Positions 8,427-19,411 are shown, counted from the stretch's first letter. The stretch: DNA of 64,000 bases from Halodesulfovibrio sp. MK-HDV (GCF_009914765.1 NZ_WYDS01000002.1:227351-291350); one strand, 5' to 3'. Made by a program: numbers and translations. Notes: generated by a model not told the origin, from the letters alone.

Positions 8427-9875
8427 CTACAGGAGTTTTTCAGGTACGAATGCACCTTTGGGCTCAATGTTTTTAGTTGCCATATGTACAACGAACAGAA
8501 CAAGACAGTTGGCAAGGATGCCGACTAAGTTAGCCGGAATGCCATATGGTTCGTGCAGTACTTTATCACCCCAGATAAGGCAGGCTGTGAGACCGAAAAG
8601 GATAGCAGGTGCACCAGCGTATGGGGATATTTTGATGGTACCGAGTTTACCGGAAAGGGCGATAAGCAGTGGAGGAAGAACAGCTGATGGCCAGAGTTTG
8701 AATACGTACACCATGAGACCGAATACATCCTGGAAAAGGACAGCAACGGCGATAGAACCACCACCGATGATCAAAGTAGCCCAACGGGACTGCTTAAGCA
8801 GGGCGGCTTGTGTTGCCGTTTTATTAATGAATTCGTTGTAGATATCGCGGGTGTAGATAACCGCAGCGGTGTTAATGAATGAATCGCCTGTAGACATAAC
8901 AGCAGCGAGCAATGCACCGAATACGATACCAGCGAGACCCATAGGTAACGTGTCACGTACGAGGTTGGTCAATGCAAGACCCGGCTCTACGTTTGGCTGT
9001 AGAACGAGTGAGGCAAGACCGATACCTGCGGTAGTGGCAAGGAAGAAGCCGTAGTAACCTGCAAAGATGAGAACACCTTTTTTGGAATCCTTGGCGGATT
9101 TAGCCGTTGCGTATCGCTGAATAAAGTACGGAGCACAGAATTCACCAAGCAGGAACGCTAGGAAAAATCCTAAGAGTTGTAATGGAGACCAGTCAGCAAA
9201 AGGCTGGAGTTTGGCAGCCATTTCAGGTGTTGAGTGAAGTACTTCCATTATGTGGTCGAAGCCACCGGCATTGTTCATAGCAAGGATACCACACAAGGAG
9301 ATACCAAGTGCGAGAACAACGTACTGAACAGCATCAGTAAGTACTACCGCCAGCATACCGCCGGACCATGTGTAGGCAACTGTAATAACGGAAGAAAGAA
9401 TTGCGGCTGGAATAATATCCATGCCTGTGGCGGTCTGAAGAATTCGACCCATAGCAAGAATCTGAACCCCGAACAGCGCGAGACAGAACAAAAATGCTAC
9501 AATACTTGAGAAAAGGCGTCCCATTCGACCATAATACAGGCCAAATATGTCACCAATACTGTAAATGTTTTTACCGGCTTCACGCACTTTGCCTGCGATG
9601 AAAAAGCCGGACCAGAACTGGTTGATTACTACCCCGAGAAGACCTGCAAAAACTACAATGCCTGCCTTATGCATAAATGCAATACGACCAATTGTTGCCC
9701 CACCACCACACAGTGTTGCAGCAATTGTAGCAAATAGAATCGCAGTTGGCACACTACGACCAGCAACAGCGTAATCGTCGAAATTTTCGACCTTACTCAT
9801 TGTGTAGATGCCCATCCAAATGACAAGCCCGAAGTAAAGAAATACTACGAGCATGTCTAACCAGTGAAGTCCCAT
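8427..9875 (-). CDS. Sodium:solute symporter (SSS family)
   Basis: A 482-residue integral membrane protein with about 13 hydrophobic segments. The N-terminus GLHWLDMLVVFLYFGLVIWM is followed by DDYAVAGRSVPT and the glycine-rich ATLCGGGATIGRIAFMHKAG, and AAVMSTGDSFINTAAVIYTRDIY holds the sodium-site serines and threonines of PutP-type carriers. It takes up an organic solute with sodium. In this operon the solute should be the substrate of the HcnABC-like dehydrogenase, perhaps proline, hydroxyproline, a D-amino acid or a methylated amine. It is first in its operon, behind a sigma-54 promoter at 9979-9994. Confidence 0.92.
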   Translation of the reverse strand: MGLHWLDMLVVFLYFGLVIWMGIYTMSKVENFDDYAVAGRSVPTAILFATIAATLCGGGATIGRIAFMHKAGIVVFAGLLGVVINQFWSGFFIAGKVREAGKNIYSIGDIFGLYYGRMGRLFSSIVAFLFCLALFGVQILAMGRILQTATGMDIIPAAILSSVITVAYTWSGGMLAVVLTDAVQYVVLALGISLCGILAMNNAGGFDHIMEVLHSTPEMAAKLQPFADWSPLQLLGFFLAFLLGEFCAPYFIQRYATAKSAKDSKKGVLIFAGYYGFFLATTAGIGLASLVLQPNVEPGLALTNLVRDTLPMGLAGIVFGALLAAVMSTGDSFINTAAVIYTRDIYNEFINKTATQAALLKQSRWATLIIGGGSIAVAVLFQDVFGLMVYVFKLWPSAVLPPLLIALSGKLGTIKISPYAGAPAILFGLTACLIWGDKVLHEPYGIPANLVGILANCLVLFVVHMATKNIEPKGAFVPEKLL

Positions 9876-9978
9876 GCATACTCCTCATTGTTTGATCGCT
9901 AATCGACATAAAGTCGTCAACAAATGACAGAATAGCGAGATTATTTTCGTACACTATTCAAAGACTGCATTTGCTATG

Positions 9979-9994
9979 AGCAAGGAGTATACCA
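9979..9994 (-). promoter_or_regulatory. Sigma-54 (-24/-12) promoter of the symporter operon
   Basis: Minus-strand TGGTATACTCCTTGCT matches TGGCAC-N5-TTGCW, with the invariant GG and GC and exact spacing. The start site would be near 9967, about 90 bp before the symporter ATG. It lies between the activator's terminator and the symporter gene. Confidence 0.8.
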
Positions 9995-10062
9995 CTTGAT
10001 TTTGTTAGTGTAACTGTATGATATTCTTAAAATAGTGCAGAAATTGTAATAGCTGCTCAATG

Positions 10063-10079
10063 TGTAACATTCTATTACA
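10063..10079. promoter_or_regulatory. Activator site 1 (TGTAAC-N5-GTTACA type)
   Basis: TGTAACATTCTATTACA, a 17-bp near-palindrome about 70 bp upstream of the sigma-54 promoter. This is a position suited to an enhancer-binding protein. Confidence 0.6.
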
Positions 10080-10097
10080 GTTGAGTGAATGTTCAAT

Positions 10098-10127
10098 AAA
10101 AAAACAGGGCTGGAGTGCCCTGTTTTC
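10098..10127 (-). terminator. Terminator of the AcoR-type activator gene
   Basis: Stem ACAGGGC..GCCCTGT with flanking A and T runs. On the minus strand it ends in TTTTTTT, separating the activator from the symporter operon. Confidence 0.85.
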
Positions 10128-10165
10128 GGTAAATAACAAAATTGTTTTTGTGTAATGACTCAGTG

Positions 10166-10199
10166 TGTAACGAATCTTTACATGTAATGAATCGTTACA
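10166..10199. promoter_or_regulatory. Activator sites 2 and 3, abutting 17-bp palindromes
   Basis: TGTAACGAATCTTTACA (10166-10182) lies directly against TGTAATGAATCGTTACA (10183-10199), just after the stop codon of the activator gene and about 170-220 bp upstream of the sigma-54 promoter. They share the half-sites of site 1 and of the site at 12294-12310. Confidence 0.65.
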
Positions 10200-12260
10200 T
10201 CAGTTTTGTGAAAGGTCATATTTTTTAAGCTTTCTATACAATGTCGGTCTGCTTACACCGAGAGAACGTGCTACTTTGCTGATGTTGCTATCATTTTCAT
10301 TCATCAAGCGCGCGATAAGTGCCTGTTCCATCTCTCCCAACATTGCTTCACTATTTGTATCCAAATTAGCGACTTCTGCCGGAACATTTGCGTGGTTTGA
10401 ATGGTCGCTGTCAGATGCAATATTCTGCGCTGTTCGTGTATCTGTGTAATCAAGTCCAAGATCATCCGGCATGATCACACGTTGCTCACAAATGTTTACT
10501 GCACGTTCTACAGAGTTTTCAAGTTGGCGAATATTGCCGGGCCATGTGGCCTGTGAAAACGCCTGCAGGGCAGAGCTGCTGTATTCCAAATCCGGCTTTC
10601 CGAGGCGAGGGCGGATGCGGTGAAGAAATGTTTCGGCAAGTGTCAACACGTCATTTCCACGATCACGCAGCGGTGGAATTGTAATGTTCAATGTGCTGAT
10701 ACGGTAGAATAAATCTTCACGGAAGGTTCCGCGTTTAATTGCTGTGTCGAGATCTACGTTGGTTGCAGCAATAATGCGCAGGTCAACTTTTATGGTTTGC
10801 ATATCTCCGACACGGTTTACTTCACCGGACTGCAAGGCTCGTAAAATTTTTACCTGCATATCAAGAGGCATGTCTCCGATTTCATCTAGGAACAGTGTGC
10901 CGCCATCTGCCAATTCAAATTTACCCGGACGTCCGCCTTTGCGTGCTCCGGTAAATGCGCCTTCCACATACCCGAATAATTCACTTTCAAGTAATTCGTT
11001 CGGAATAGCTCCGCAGTTGATGACAACAAATGGTTTGTTGTGCCGTGGGCTGGCATTATGAATCGCTTGCGCAAATAATTCTTTACCCGTGCCTGTTTCT
11101 CCATGAAGGAGCACGGCTGCATCGCCTCGTGCGGCTGCGTTTGCGACCTTTTTAGCTTCCTTAAGTGATGAACTGGAACCGATGATAGAATTGAACGTAA
11201 AACGAGCCTGAGAACCCGCCATTTCGTTTGCCAATTGCAATATCCTGTCGTGTTCTACGACCAAGAGCATACCGCCTGCACTTTCGCCGTCAGGCATTGT
11301 GATAGGGTCGAGGGTACAGACAAGCTGAAAGCGCGAATCGCCACGAATGAATGTTACTTCCCTTTCTGTGAACCCTTGCTTGGCGCGCAGAGTCTGCTTC
11401 CAGTTCATGCGTGTGCGTGTGAGCGCAGAAATATTAAGGGACTCTTGAGAATCCGGACTGTGAAGAGAAGCGCTGCTAGCATTACTTTGATCAAGTCCAA
11501 GAAGCGCTGTAGCTTTTTTATTGATCTGAACAATGTCTCCATCACCGTTGAGAGTAATGATCCCTCGCTGATCGGATTCCATAAGCGCAGTCATATATGT
11601 GTTACGGATAGCTATTTCGCGTGCTTTTTCAATTTCACCAATCTGAGATCGAATTGCCTTTGCGGTGAGAATAACCATACCGAGCGTGTGAATATGTACA
11701 GCACTGGCTAAACCGCTCAAAGCAATTACGCCGAGGAGCTTGCCGTTGTTGTCATGTACTGGTGTGGCTGAGTTGGTAATATGATGTGCGCGTTTGCAGA
11801 ACATCTCTTTACCGGAAATTTGAATAGGGATGCCTTCAATGAGAACGAGTCCGATGCCGCAAGTACCTACAGCTTCTTCTGTCCAAAGATAACCGGGCAT
11901 ACAGTTACCCTTCTTGTAATGCGAGAGCAGGTGGGCATCTCCCAGCGTATGGAGAACATATCCGTCTGCATCAGCAACAGCCATACAGAAACCTGAACCC
12001 TGTAGAATTCGGTACAAGGTGGACATTTGTGTGGTCACAAGGTCGTAGAACGGCTGGCTGTCTTTTATCCGCTGCCGCAGCATTTCTGGAGATATTTTAT
12101 ATTTTTCAGGAGCAGAAGTCTGGTTAGGGTCGATCCCTGCGGCTCTGGAACGAGCATGGGATTCTTCGATGATTTGCACATGGCTGCGCGCTTTGAATTG
12201 CGTACTTACAAATAACTCACTGCCCTGAGCAGTTGTGTGTCGTGAACTAATGTTCTGCAT
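10200..12260 (-). CDS. Sigma-54-dependent transcriptional activator, AcoR type (GAF-PAS-AAA+-Fis)
   Basis: About 686 residues from ATG at 12260, which has GGGGGAAGAAG upstream. The longer frame to 12287 needs a TTG start and lacks a ribosome site. The N-terminal third is an AcoR-like GAF sensor (GFCMAVADADGYVLHTLGD, EEAVGTCGIG, NSATPVHDNNGKLLG). Next come a PAS segment (LMESDQRGIITLNGDGDIVQIN) and the AAA+ domain with Walker A GETGTGKE, the sigma-54 contact loop GAFTGA, Walker B LFLDEIGDMP and arginine finger region. The C-terminal Fis helix-turn-helix contains ISKVARSLGVSRPTLYRKLKKY. There is no receiver domain, so it senses a small molecule. It most likely activates the downstream symporter/dehydrogenase operon and binds the TGTAAC palindromes, including one before its own gene. 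Confidence 0.92.
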   Translation of the reverse strand: MQNISSRHTTAQGSELFVSTQFKARSHVQIIEESHARSRAAGIDPNQTSAPEKYKISPEMLRQRIKDSQPFYDLVTTQMSTLYRILQGSGFCMAVADADGYVLHTLGDAHLLSHYKKGNCMPGYLWTEEAVGTCGIGLVLIEGIPIQISGKEMFCKRAHHITNSATPVHDNNGKLLGVIALSGLASAVHIHTLGMVILTAKAIRSQIGEIEKAREIAIRNTYMTALMESDQRGIITLNGDGDIVQINKKATALLGLDQSNASSASLHSPDSQESLNISALTRTRMNWKQTLRAKQGFTEREVTFIRGDSRFQLVCTLDPITMPDGESAGGMLLVVEHDRILQLANEMAGSQARFTFNSIIGSSSSLKEAKKVANAAARGDAAVLLHGETGTGKELFAQAIHNASPRHNKPFVVINCGAIPNELLESELFGYVEGAFTGARKGGRPGKFELADGGTLFLDEIGDMPLDMQVKILRALQSGEVNRVGDMQTIKVDLRIIAATNVDLDTAIKRGTFREDLFYRISTLNITIPPLRDRGNDVLTLAETFLHRIRPRLGKPDLEYSSSALQAFSQATWPGNIRQLENSVERAVNICEQRVIMPDDLGLDYTDTRTAQNIASDSDHSNHANVPAEVANLDTNSEAMLGEMEQALIARLMNENDSNISKVARSLGVSRPTLYRKLKKYDLSQN

Positions 12261-12293
12261 TACTTCTTCCCCCAACAGAATGAGCAAAATAGG

Positions 12294-12310
12294 TGTAACA
12301 TTTTGTTACG
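12294..12310. promoter_or_regulatory. Activator site 4, upstream of the activator's own gene
   Basis: TGTAACATTTTGTTACG lies 34 bp before the activator start. The same half-sites occur in front of the symporter operon, suggesting autoregulation. Confidence 0.55.
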
Positions 12311-12384
12311 GTATACCCTGTGTATTGCGTAGAAAAAGTGTAAATGCAAGCGGGAATAAGTTGAGCAATATCAGGTAAATAAAA

Positions 12385-12410
12385 AGCCCCGACACCTAAG
12401 TGCCGGGGCT
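12385..12410 (-). terminator. Terminator of islA
   Basis: Stem AGCCCCGGCAC / GTGTCGGGGCT (one mismatch) followed on the minus strand by TTTTTATTTA. It lies 25 bp after the islA stop codon. Confidence 0.85.
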
Positions 12411-12434
12411 CATTATATCATCTATTGCGTTGTA

Positions 12435-14915
12435 CTAAACAGATTCGTGTGCAGTACGTGCGATGAGGTCGTTCTGGAGATCTGGGGACAGATCTACGAA
12501 GTATGCAGAGTAACCTGCGATACGAACGATAAGGCTACGGTATTTTTCTGGATCTTTCTGAGCAGCAACCAAGGTATCTTTGTTGATAACGTTGAACTGT
12601 ACGTGCCAGAGTTTAAGGTCGCAGAAAGTACGGATGAAGGATACGAGTTTATCGGTACCTTCTTCGCCTTCAACACACTTCGGAGTGAACTTGATGTTCA
12701 ACATACGAGCAGCGCGATCGCGGTGGCCGTAGTTTTTAGAAGTGTAGTTAGAAAGAAGAACTGCGGTAGGACCGTTGTGGTCAGCACCGTGAGATGCTGA
12801 TGAACCGTCAGAGAGAGCAGTCCAAGCAAGACGACCGTTAGGAGATGCACCAACTACTTTACCGAAAGGTACGTGGGAGGTGAACGGTACGTAACGTACG
12901 TCGTTGTGCATGCCGAGTTCTTTAGCGTATTTCTGACCGTAGAGAACGTTGAGGCTATCAACTTTGTTCGCTACTTCATCAGCGTACACGTCGTCGTTGC
13001 CGTAGCAAGGAGCGGTCATGAGGAGCTGACGAACGTCTTCTTTACCTTCGAAGTTGCAATCACAAGCTTCGATAACTTCTTTCATAGTAAGTTTTTTGTC
13101 TTCGAAAACGAGTTTCTTGATAGCGCAGAGTGAGTCTACGAGAGTACCAAGGCCCATGTGCTCGAAGTAACCCATGTTGATTCCTTCAGGAATCTGTGGG
13201 GTATGGAGATCAACACAATGCTTCATGCAGAGATCGTGCATTGCGGAACCCATTGGCTGAGCAAAGTGCTTAGCACGAAGGTTGTTGATCACGTACTGCT
13301 GGTAGAATGCAGTCTTGAGGAAGTGGTGATGCTGTTTTTCATAAGCATTCCAGAATTCGTCCCAAGAGTTCATTTCGAGTGGGTTGCCGGTTTCGAGGCC
13401 GAGAACTTCATCGCCATGTTTGAGCATTTTGCCGTTGTGCAGAACCATTTCGAGAGCTGCTACGAAGTTGATGTATGCACCACCGGATGTGTATGTGTCG
13501 CGGTTAGGCATACGTGCTTCGGTACAACCGGAAACAGCGTAGTCGTATGCTTCAGCAAAGGTTGCACCTTTGGAAACATAAAGAGGTACTACTTCTTCAT
13601 CGTTGATGAGTTTAGGGAAGCCGGAGCCGTCCTTAATAGTCTCAGCAACGTCAGCGAGGTAGCGCTCTGGGGAACGGGAGTGAATACGCGCTGCAAGGTC
13701 AGGGTAGTGAAGCGGGAATTCACGTTTTGATTTAAGGAACATGTAAGTCAGTTCGTTGGTTGCGTCGCGACCTTCTGGAGTCTGACCACCAATTGTTACT
13801 GCTTCCCAGTGAGCGTAGCCTTCGTTGAAAGCGCCACCGGTAGGGGAAACGTAAAGGTCGATGAACTGTGCCATGCCAACCCAGAGACACTCGAGAAGTT
13901 CAAGAGCTTTCTCGTCGTCAATGATACCAGCTTCGATATCAGCCTGGTAGTATGGGTAGAAGTACTGGTCCATACGGCCATTAGATACGATTGTACCAGT
14001 TTTCTGCTCGATACGAGAGAACATCTGGGTGAACCACTGGGACTGAACAGCTTCGTGGAAAGTACGAGCTGGGTGCTCAGGAACGTGAGCACAAACTTCA
14101 GCCATTTTCTCGAGTTCAGCTTTACGAACTGGATCAGATTCTTTCTTAGCGAGTTCAGCTGCGAGTTCTGCGTGACGGCGAGCCCAAGTGATGATTGCAT
14201 CACAAACGATTACGATACCTTCGAGGAAAGGTTTTTTCTCAACGTTATCGATAGGGGAAAGCGGATCGAGAGCTTCGATTTTTTCGAGAGCTTCTGCTTT
14301 AATGCCACCGAAACCACGTTTGAGGATCTTTTCGTAGTCGTGAACCCACTGAATGGAAGAACGGAAAGAAGAAGTTTCGTTAACGATGAAGCGGGAGTTA
14401 AGACCTTCAGGATCATCGTAAGAAAGTTTGTGAACTTCTTCAGGGAAAGATTTGTTGAGAGCTTCGTGGTAGGTTTTGCCCTGCCAGTAAGGAGCGATCT
14501 CTTCAACTACTACTTTAGCATCTTCAGGAGTAATAGAGAAAGGAGACTCGGTACGGTTTGGAAGATCTTCAACTGCAACACCAAGGAAGTCACCGTCAAG
14601 TTCAGGGTAGAGCAGACCGTAACGACCTTTTACACCACCACGACCACAAATGAGGTTGTCGTCGTCGATGTAAACGGTGATGTTTTCAGCTACGTGCTTC
14701 ATTGCTTTTGCCCAACGCAGGCAGAGCATTTCACCTTCGGTCTCTTTCATGGAGTCGGTGAAGTATTTAGCACGTTCAATGTCGATCATTGGACGAACGT
14801 TGTCGAAGGTTTCGAGGATTTTAAATACACGCGGATGGGATGCGCGGTAGATATCTTCTTTGCCTTCAATTTTATCGAGCAGACGCTGTTCGTGAGGTGA
14901 TACACAACAAGACAT
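12435..14915 (-). CDS. islA: Isethionate sulfite-lyase, glycyl radical enzyme
   Basis: An 826-residue glycyl radical enzyme. The cysteine loop reads SGCTEARMP (C464, E466) and the radical glycine is G801 in RIAGYSAYF. The residues reported for the Bilophila wadsworthia enzyme (R189, Q193, W374, C468, E470, R678, F682) all line up here with a constant offset of four: R185, Q189, W370, C464, E466, R674, F678. That separates it from choline, glycerol and pyruvate lyases. It cleaves isethionate to acetaldehyde and sulfite, the latter feeding respiration. The gene is monocistronic, has a long leader from a sigma-54 promoter at 15118-15133, and diverges from the matching transporter and activase operon. 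Acetaldehyde dehydrogenase is not in this window. Confidence 0.95.
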   Translation of the reverse strand: MSCCVSPHEQRLLDKIEGKEDIYRASHPRVFKILETFDNVRPMIDIERAKYFTDSMKETEGEMLCLRWAKAMKHVAENITVYIDDDNLICGRGGVKGRYGLLYPELDGDFLGVAVEDLPNRTESPFSITPEDAKVVVEEIAPYWQGKTYHEALNKSFPEEVHKLSYDDPEGLNSRFIVNETSSFRSSIQWVHDYEKILKRGFGGIKAEALEKIEALDPLSPIDNVEKKPFLEGIVIVCDAIITWARRHAELAAELAKKESDPVRKAELEKMAEVCAHVPEHPARTFHEAVQSQWFTQMFSRIEQKTGTIVSNGRMDQYFYPYYQADIEAGIIDDEKALELLECLWVGMAQFIDLYVSPTGGAFNEGYAHWEAVTIGGQTPEGRDATNELTYMFLKSKREFPLHYPDLAARIHSRSPERYLADVAETIKDGSGFPKLINDEEVVPLYVSKGATFAEAYDYAVSGCTEARMPNRDTYTSGGAYINFVAALEMVLHNGKMLKHGDEVLGLETGNPLEMNSWDEFWNAYEKQHHHFLKTAFYQQYVINNLRAKHFAQPMGSAMHDLCMKHCVDLHTPQIPEGINMGYFEHMGLGTLVDSLCAIKKLVFEDKKLTMKEVIEACDCNFEGKEDVRQLLMTAPCYGNDDVYADEVANKVDSLNVLYGQKYAKELGMHNDVRYVPFTSHVPFGKVVGASPNGRLAWTALSDGSSASHGADHNGPTAVLLSNYTSKNYGHRDRAARMLNIKFTPKCVEGEEGTDKLVSFIRTFCDLKLWHVQFNVINKDTLVAAQKDPEKYRSLIVRIAGYSAYFVDLSPDLQNDLIARTAHESV

Positions 14916-15117
14916 AACTGACTCCTGTGAATTAGGTTCAAAGTAGGCGACACATATATAATATGCGCGGTACCTGTGGGGTTGAAAATGCTGCGGCCGC
15001 TGTGTGCTCAGCAGCAGTAAATTTTATTCTCTTTAATGAGGATGCGGTCTTCAGTAGCTATTTTCAGTGATCGTTAGAACAAGCTACTGTGAGATTCGCG
15101 CCCTGTGGTTTTCTTAG

Positions 15118-15133
15118 AGCAAAGGTGATGCCA
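15118..15133 (-). promoter_or_regulatory. Sigma-54 promoter of islA
   Basis: Minus-strand TGGCATCACCTTTGCT fits TGGCAC-N5-TTGCW with correct spacing. The predicted start is near 15106, giving a leader of about 190 nt before the islA ATG. Confidence 0.82.
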
Positions 15134-15431
15134 ACATGTGCAGAAAGAGCGTTTTTAGTTACTATTTGACATAAAAAAAGCTGTTTTCATGGGGCGGGAA
15201 GAGTATTGATGAATTGCAAAAGAGGTTCAAAAAAATTGAAACACTGCCTCAATCCTATTGAATAAAGCGGAGTTTAGGCTTTTGAGCTTGGTGATGTTTT
15301 TAGCGCTTAGCCGGTACCAGAATTAAATTGAATGAAGGCGCGTTTGCTTTGTGAAAAATAGCTCGCAGCGGAGAAGGAAGGACGGAGGGGGTGTCCCTCT
15401 TGTTTAAAATGATTGTAAAAACGTTGCCTTG

Positions 15432-16058
15432 TTGCAACATTCTGCAAATGAATCTTGAATATTATTGTAAAATCAAAGTGTTGCATATGGTTGCATATTT
15501 GCCACCTTCGTTTATTTTTTGCATCGTTGCAACATCTCGCCCAAGTCGTTCCTGTAACATATTATAATTATTGATTTTGCATTATTGTCAGAAGTTGTCC
15601 CCCGCGACTATATAATGATGTGCTGAGTTTTTTATTGTCTGTTTGATCAGTCAGGAAGGTACGGTATCCGTGCATATTCTACATGTAGAACTAAAATCGG
15701 CTCGTGGATGAAATTTGAATATTATGGTTCAAGGGAGGTATGGGATAGTGAGTAGCTGTTTTTGCTTGTGAAGAAATGATACAAGCGTGTTTTGTTGCTT
15801 CTCTAGATTGGATGAGTAATCACTGTAACTGGATGTTTTTCAAGAATAAGTCTTAAAAACAGACAGTTGTCTATTGGTGATGTCTGTCAGGAGGTGGAAA
15901 GTGTCGAAAAGACAGCTAGTAAGGTGTCTGGTGCATTAATGCAACTAATGTTGCCGTAGTGCATCTTGGGTTTTAACTCGGCTTATCATCTTGGTATAAA
16001 AAGAAAAAAAACTTATAAGTTGCATTTATGAAACGTTGAGTTAGCATTTTTGCAACTT
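15432..16058. promoter_or_regulatory. Cluster of TTGCA/TGCAA elements in the islA-dctP intergenic region
   Basis: The 1.48-kb stretch 14916-16398 has no credible gene except a doubtful 58-codon ORF at its end. It holds repeated half-sites: TTGCA-N6-TGCAA (15432-15447), TTGCATAT twice at 10-bp spacing (15481-15498), TTGCATCGTTGCAA (15519-15532), TGCATTAATGCA (15932-15943), GCAACTAATGTTGC (15941-15954), and AAGTTGCA/TGCAACTT (16017-16024 and 16051-16058). These lie between two divergent sigma-54 promoters and are likely enhancer sites for the PAS-type activator at 20439. Confidence 0.55.
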
Positions 16059-16261
16059 GAGAGGGACGTTTTTGCCCCAGATGCGCTTTTTTACACGCTG
16101 AGGAGCTCTAGAAAGTCAGTACGATTTATGGCGCCTGTCAGCTTGATTTACAGTCTGCATATTTTTTTTTATTTTTTTTCCTCTAACACGTTATATTTAA
16201 ATGTTTTCCATGTCGTGTGAATCTCTTTTCACCTTTTTTATTTCAATCAAGGAGGTGAACT

Positions 16262-17409
<1,148 letters not shown>

Positions 17410-17416
17410 TTCCGTT

Positions 17417-17444
17417 AAGGGGCAGGCTTCTTAGCCTGCCCCTT
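17417..17444 (+). other. Intercistronic hairpin between dctP and dctQM
   Basis: Perfect 11-bp arms AAGGGGCAGGC / GCCTGCCCCTT with a 6-nt loop and TTCTATAT behind. Such structures give more binding protein than membrane protein by partial termination or 3'-end protection. Confidence 0.65.
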
Positions 17445-17473
17445 TCTATATGCGGTTCTGCACAGGAGACAAA

Positions 17474-19327
17474 ATGACAACTCTTTCCCAGAAGACGTCC
17501 TGGCTCGCTTGGCTGGACGACAACTTTGAGAAACCGTTCCTTTTTGCGGGGATGCTCAGCATCATTCTCATTATTACTTTTCAGACATTTTATAGATACG
17601 TTGGAGCGTACTTTTCTTCCGGTGCCAGTGCGGCAATTTGGACTGAAGAGCTCGCTCGTTTCATTTTTATATGGATTTCATATCTTGCTATCCCATTAGC
17701 AATTAAAAACCGTAACAACATCCGTGTAGACATCGTATATGATCGTCTTCCAGCTCGTCTCCAGCGTATTAGCTGGATTGTTGTTGATTCATTCTTCCTT
17801 ATTCTTGTTGGCGTCGTTTTCTACATGGGCTTGAACCATTTGGAAATGCTCCTTCTGTATCCGCAGGTAGCTCCAGGCACAAACATGAGCTACTTTATCC
17901 CATATCTCATCCTGCCTATCGGGTTTGGACTTATGGCGATTCGTCTGCTTCAGGATATGTACAAGCAGGCTAAAGAATGTGGATTCCTTGATACAATTTA
18001 CGGTCTTGCGTTCACAGCACTCATCGCATCACCGGTTCTTATTAGTGAAGATCTGACCACACTTCCGGTTCTGTTTGGTTACTTCGTTCTTTTCCTCGTA
18101 ATTGGTGTACCTATTTCAATCGGTCTAGGACTTGCGGCGACTGCAACCATTTACGCAACAGGAACTCTTCCGATTGAGTATGTGGCTCAGATTACATTCA
18201 CATCAATCGACAGCTTCCCGATCATGGCTATCCCGTTCTTTATTGCAGCGGGTGTGTTCATGGGTGCTGGCGGGCTTTCAAAGCGTCTCTTAAACCTTGC
18301 AGATGAAATGCTCGGTTCCTTGCACGGTGGTATGGCTCTGGCAACGATTGCAACTTGCATGTTCTTTGCAGCTATCTCAGGGTCAGGCCCAGCTACTGTA
18401 GCAGCTATTGGTTCTTTGACTATTCCGGCGATGGTTGAGCGTGGGTATGACAAGCTTTTTGCTGCGGCTATTGTTGCAGCATCAGGTGCTATCGGCGTAA
18501 TGATTCCGCCGTCTAACCCGTTTGTAGTATATGGTGTATCTGCTCAGGTATCCATTGGTAAGCTCTTCATGGGTGGTATTGTACCAGGTCTTCTTACCGG
18601 TCTTGCCCTTATGACATACGCCTACCTCTACTCTAGAAAACGTGGCTGGAAAGGCGAACAGCGTGAACGTAACGCATCAACCTTTATTCGTGCTTTCTGG
18701 GATGCTAAGTGGGCACTCATGGTTCCGGTAATTATCCTTGGTGGTATTTACGGTGGATTCATGACTCCTACCGAAGCAGCAGCGCTTGCAGCGTTTTACG
18801 GTCTTATTGTCGGTCTGTTTGTGTACCGCGAACTGAACTTCAGCAACCTGACACCAAGCTTCATGGAAGCGTGTTCCACGTCAGCGATCGTAATCGTGCT
18901 CATGGCGATGGCTACCATTTTTGGTAACATCATGACCATCGAGCAGGTGCCATCAACAATTGCGAATGCAATGATGAGCCTCACCAGCAACAAGCTGATG
19001 ATTTTGTTCCTCATTAACATCCTGCTTCTGGTTGTCGGTACCTTTATGGAAGCTCTTGCAGCTATCGTGATCCTTACTCCAATCCTCCTTCCTATTGTGA
19101 TGAAGGTTGGCGTAGATCCAGTCCACTTCGGTATTATAATGGTAGTTAACCTCGCAGTTGGCTTTGTAACTCCGCCTGTTGGCGTAAACCTCTTCGTTGC
19201 GAGTGGTGTTGCAGGCTGTAAAATTGAAAAGCTCTCTAAAGTGGTCATGCCGCTTGTGGGCATCATGATTGCGGTTCTCTTACTCATTACATACTGTCCG
19301 GCAGTTCCTTTACTTTTTGTAGACTAA
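17474..19327 (+). CDS. dctQM: Fused TRAP transporter membrane subunit (DctQ-DctM)
   Basis: 617 residues from ATG at 17474, which has CAGGAGAC upstream; an earlier in-frame ATG at 17450 lacks one. The first ~170 residues are a four-helix DctQ domain (EELARFIFIWISYLAIPLAIKNR). After a linker segment comes the large DctM domain (GVPISIGLGLAA, FFAAISGSGPATVAAIGSLTIPAM, MIPPSNPFVVYG, NLAVGFVTPPVGVNLFVASG). Sodium drives substrate import through DctM. The fusion of both membrane subunits differs from the separate dctQ and dctM genes at 58912-60747 in this window. Likely isethionate permease from context. Confidence 0.92.
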   Translation: MTTLSQKTSWLAWLDDNFEKPFLFAGMLSIILIITFQTFYRYVGAYFSSGASAAIWTEELARFIFIWISYLAIPLAIKNRNNIRVDIVYDRLPARLQRISWIVVDSFFLILVGVVFYMGLNHLEMLLLYPQVAPGTNMSYFIPYLILPIGFGLMAIRLLQDMYKQAKECGFLDTIYGLAFTALIASPVLISEDLTTLPVLFGYFVLFLVIGVPISIGLGLAATATIYATGTLPIEYVAQITFTSIDSFPIMAIPFFIAAGVFMGAGGLSKRLLNLADEMLGSLHGGMALATIATCMFFAAISGSGPATVAAIGSLTIPAMVERGYDKLFAAAIVAASGAIGVMIPPSNPFVVYGVSAQVSIGKLFMGGIVPGLLTGLALMTYAYLYSRKRGWKGEQRERNASTFIRAFWDAKWALMVPVIILGGIYGGFMTPTEAAALAAFYGLIVGLFVYRELNFSNLTPSFMEACSTSAIVIVLMAMATIFGNIMTIEQVPSTIANAMMSLTSNKLMILFLINILLLVVGTFMEALAAIVILTPILLPIVMKVGVDPVHFGIIMVVNLAVGFVTPPVGVNLFVASGVAGCKIEKLSKVVMPLVGIMIAVLLLITYCPAVPLLFVD

Positions 19328-19334
19328 CTCAATG

Positions 19335-19371
19335 AACGGACGTCCGTTCGCCTATACGGGCGTCCGTTTTT
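19335..19371 (+). terminator. Leaky terminator between dctQM and islB
   Basis: Arms AACGGACG / CGTCCGTT with an inner GC-rich part and a T5 tail. islB follows 41 bp later with no obvious promoter, so read-through is expected. Confidence 0.6.
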
Positions 19372-19411
19372 CAGAATCAGGCAAAACTGCTTAAATTACA
19401 GGATTACTACA

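Noticed and set aside
12261..12287. Extended N-terminus of the AcoR-type activator from a TTG
   Set aside because: The ATG at 12260 has a proper ribosome site, and the extension would be translated from sequence close to the TGTAAC operator.
13809..14900. A 363-codon open frame antisense to islA
   Set aside because: It is the mirror of the strongly codon-biased islA frame, whose catalytic residues are all present on the minus strand. No ribosome site or known motif.
12435..14915. Choline TMA-lyase (CutC) or another glycyl radical enzyme
   Set aside because: The cysteine loop is GCTEARMP rather than GCVE, and seven reported IslA active-site positions align with a fixed offset.
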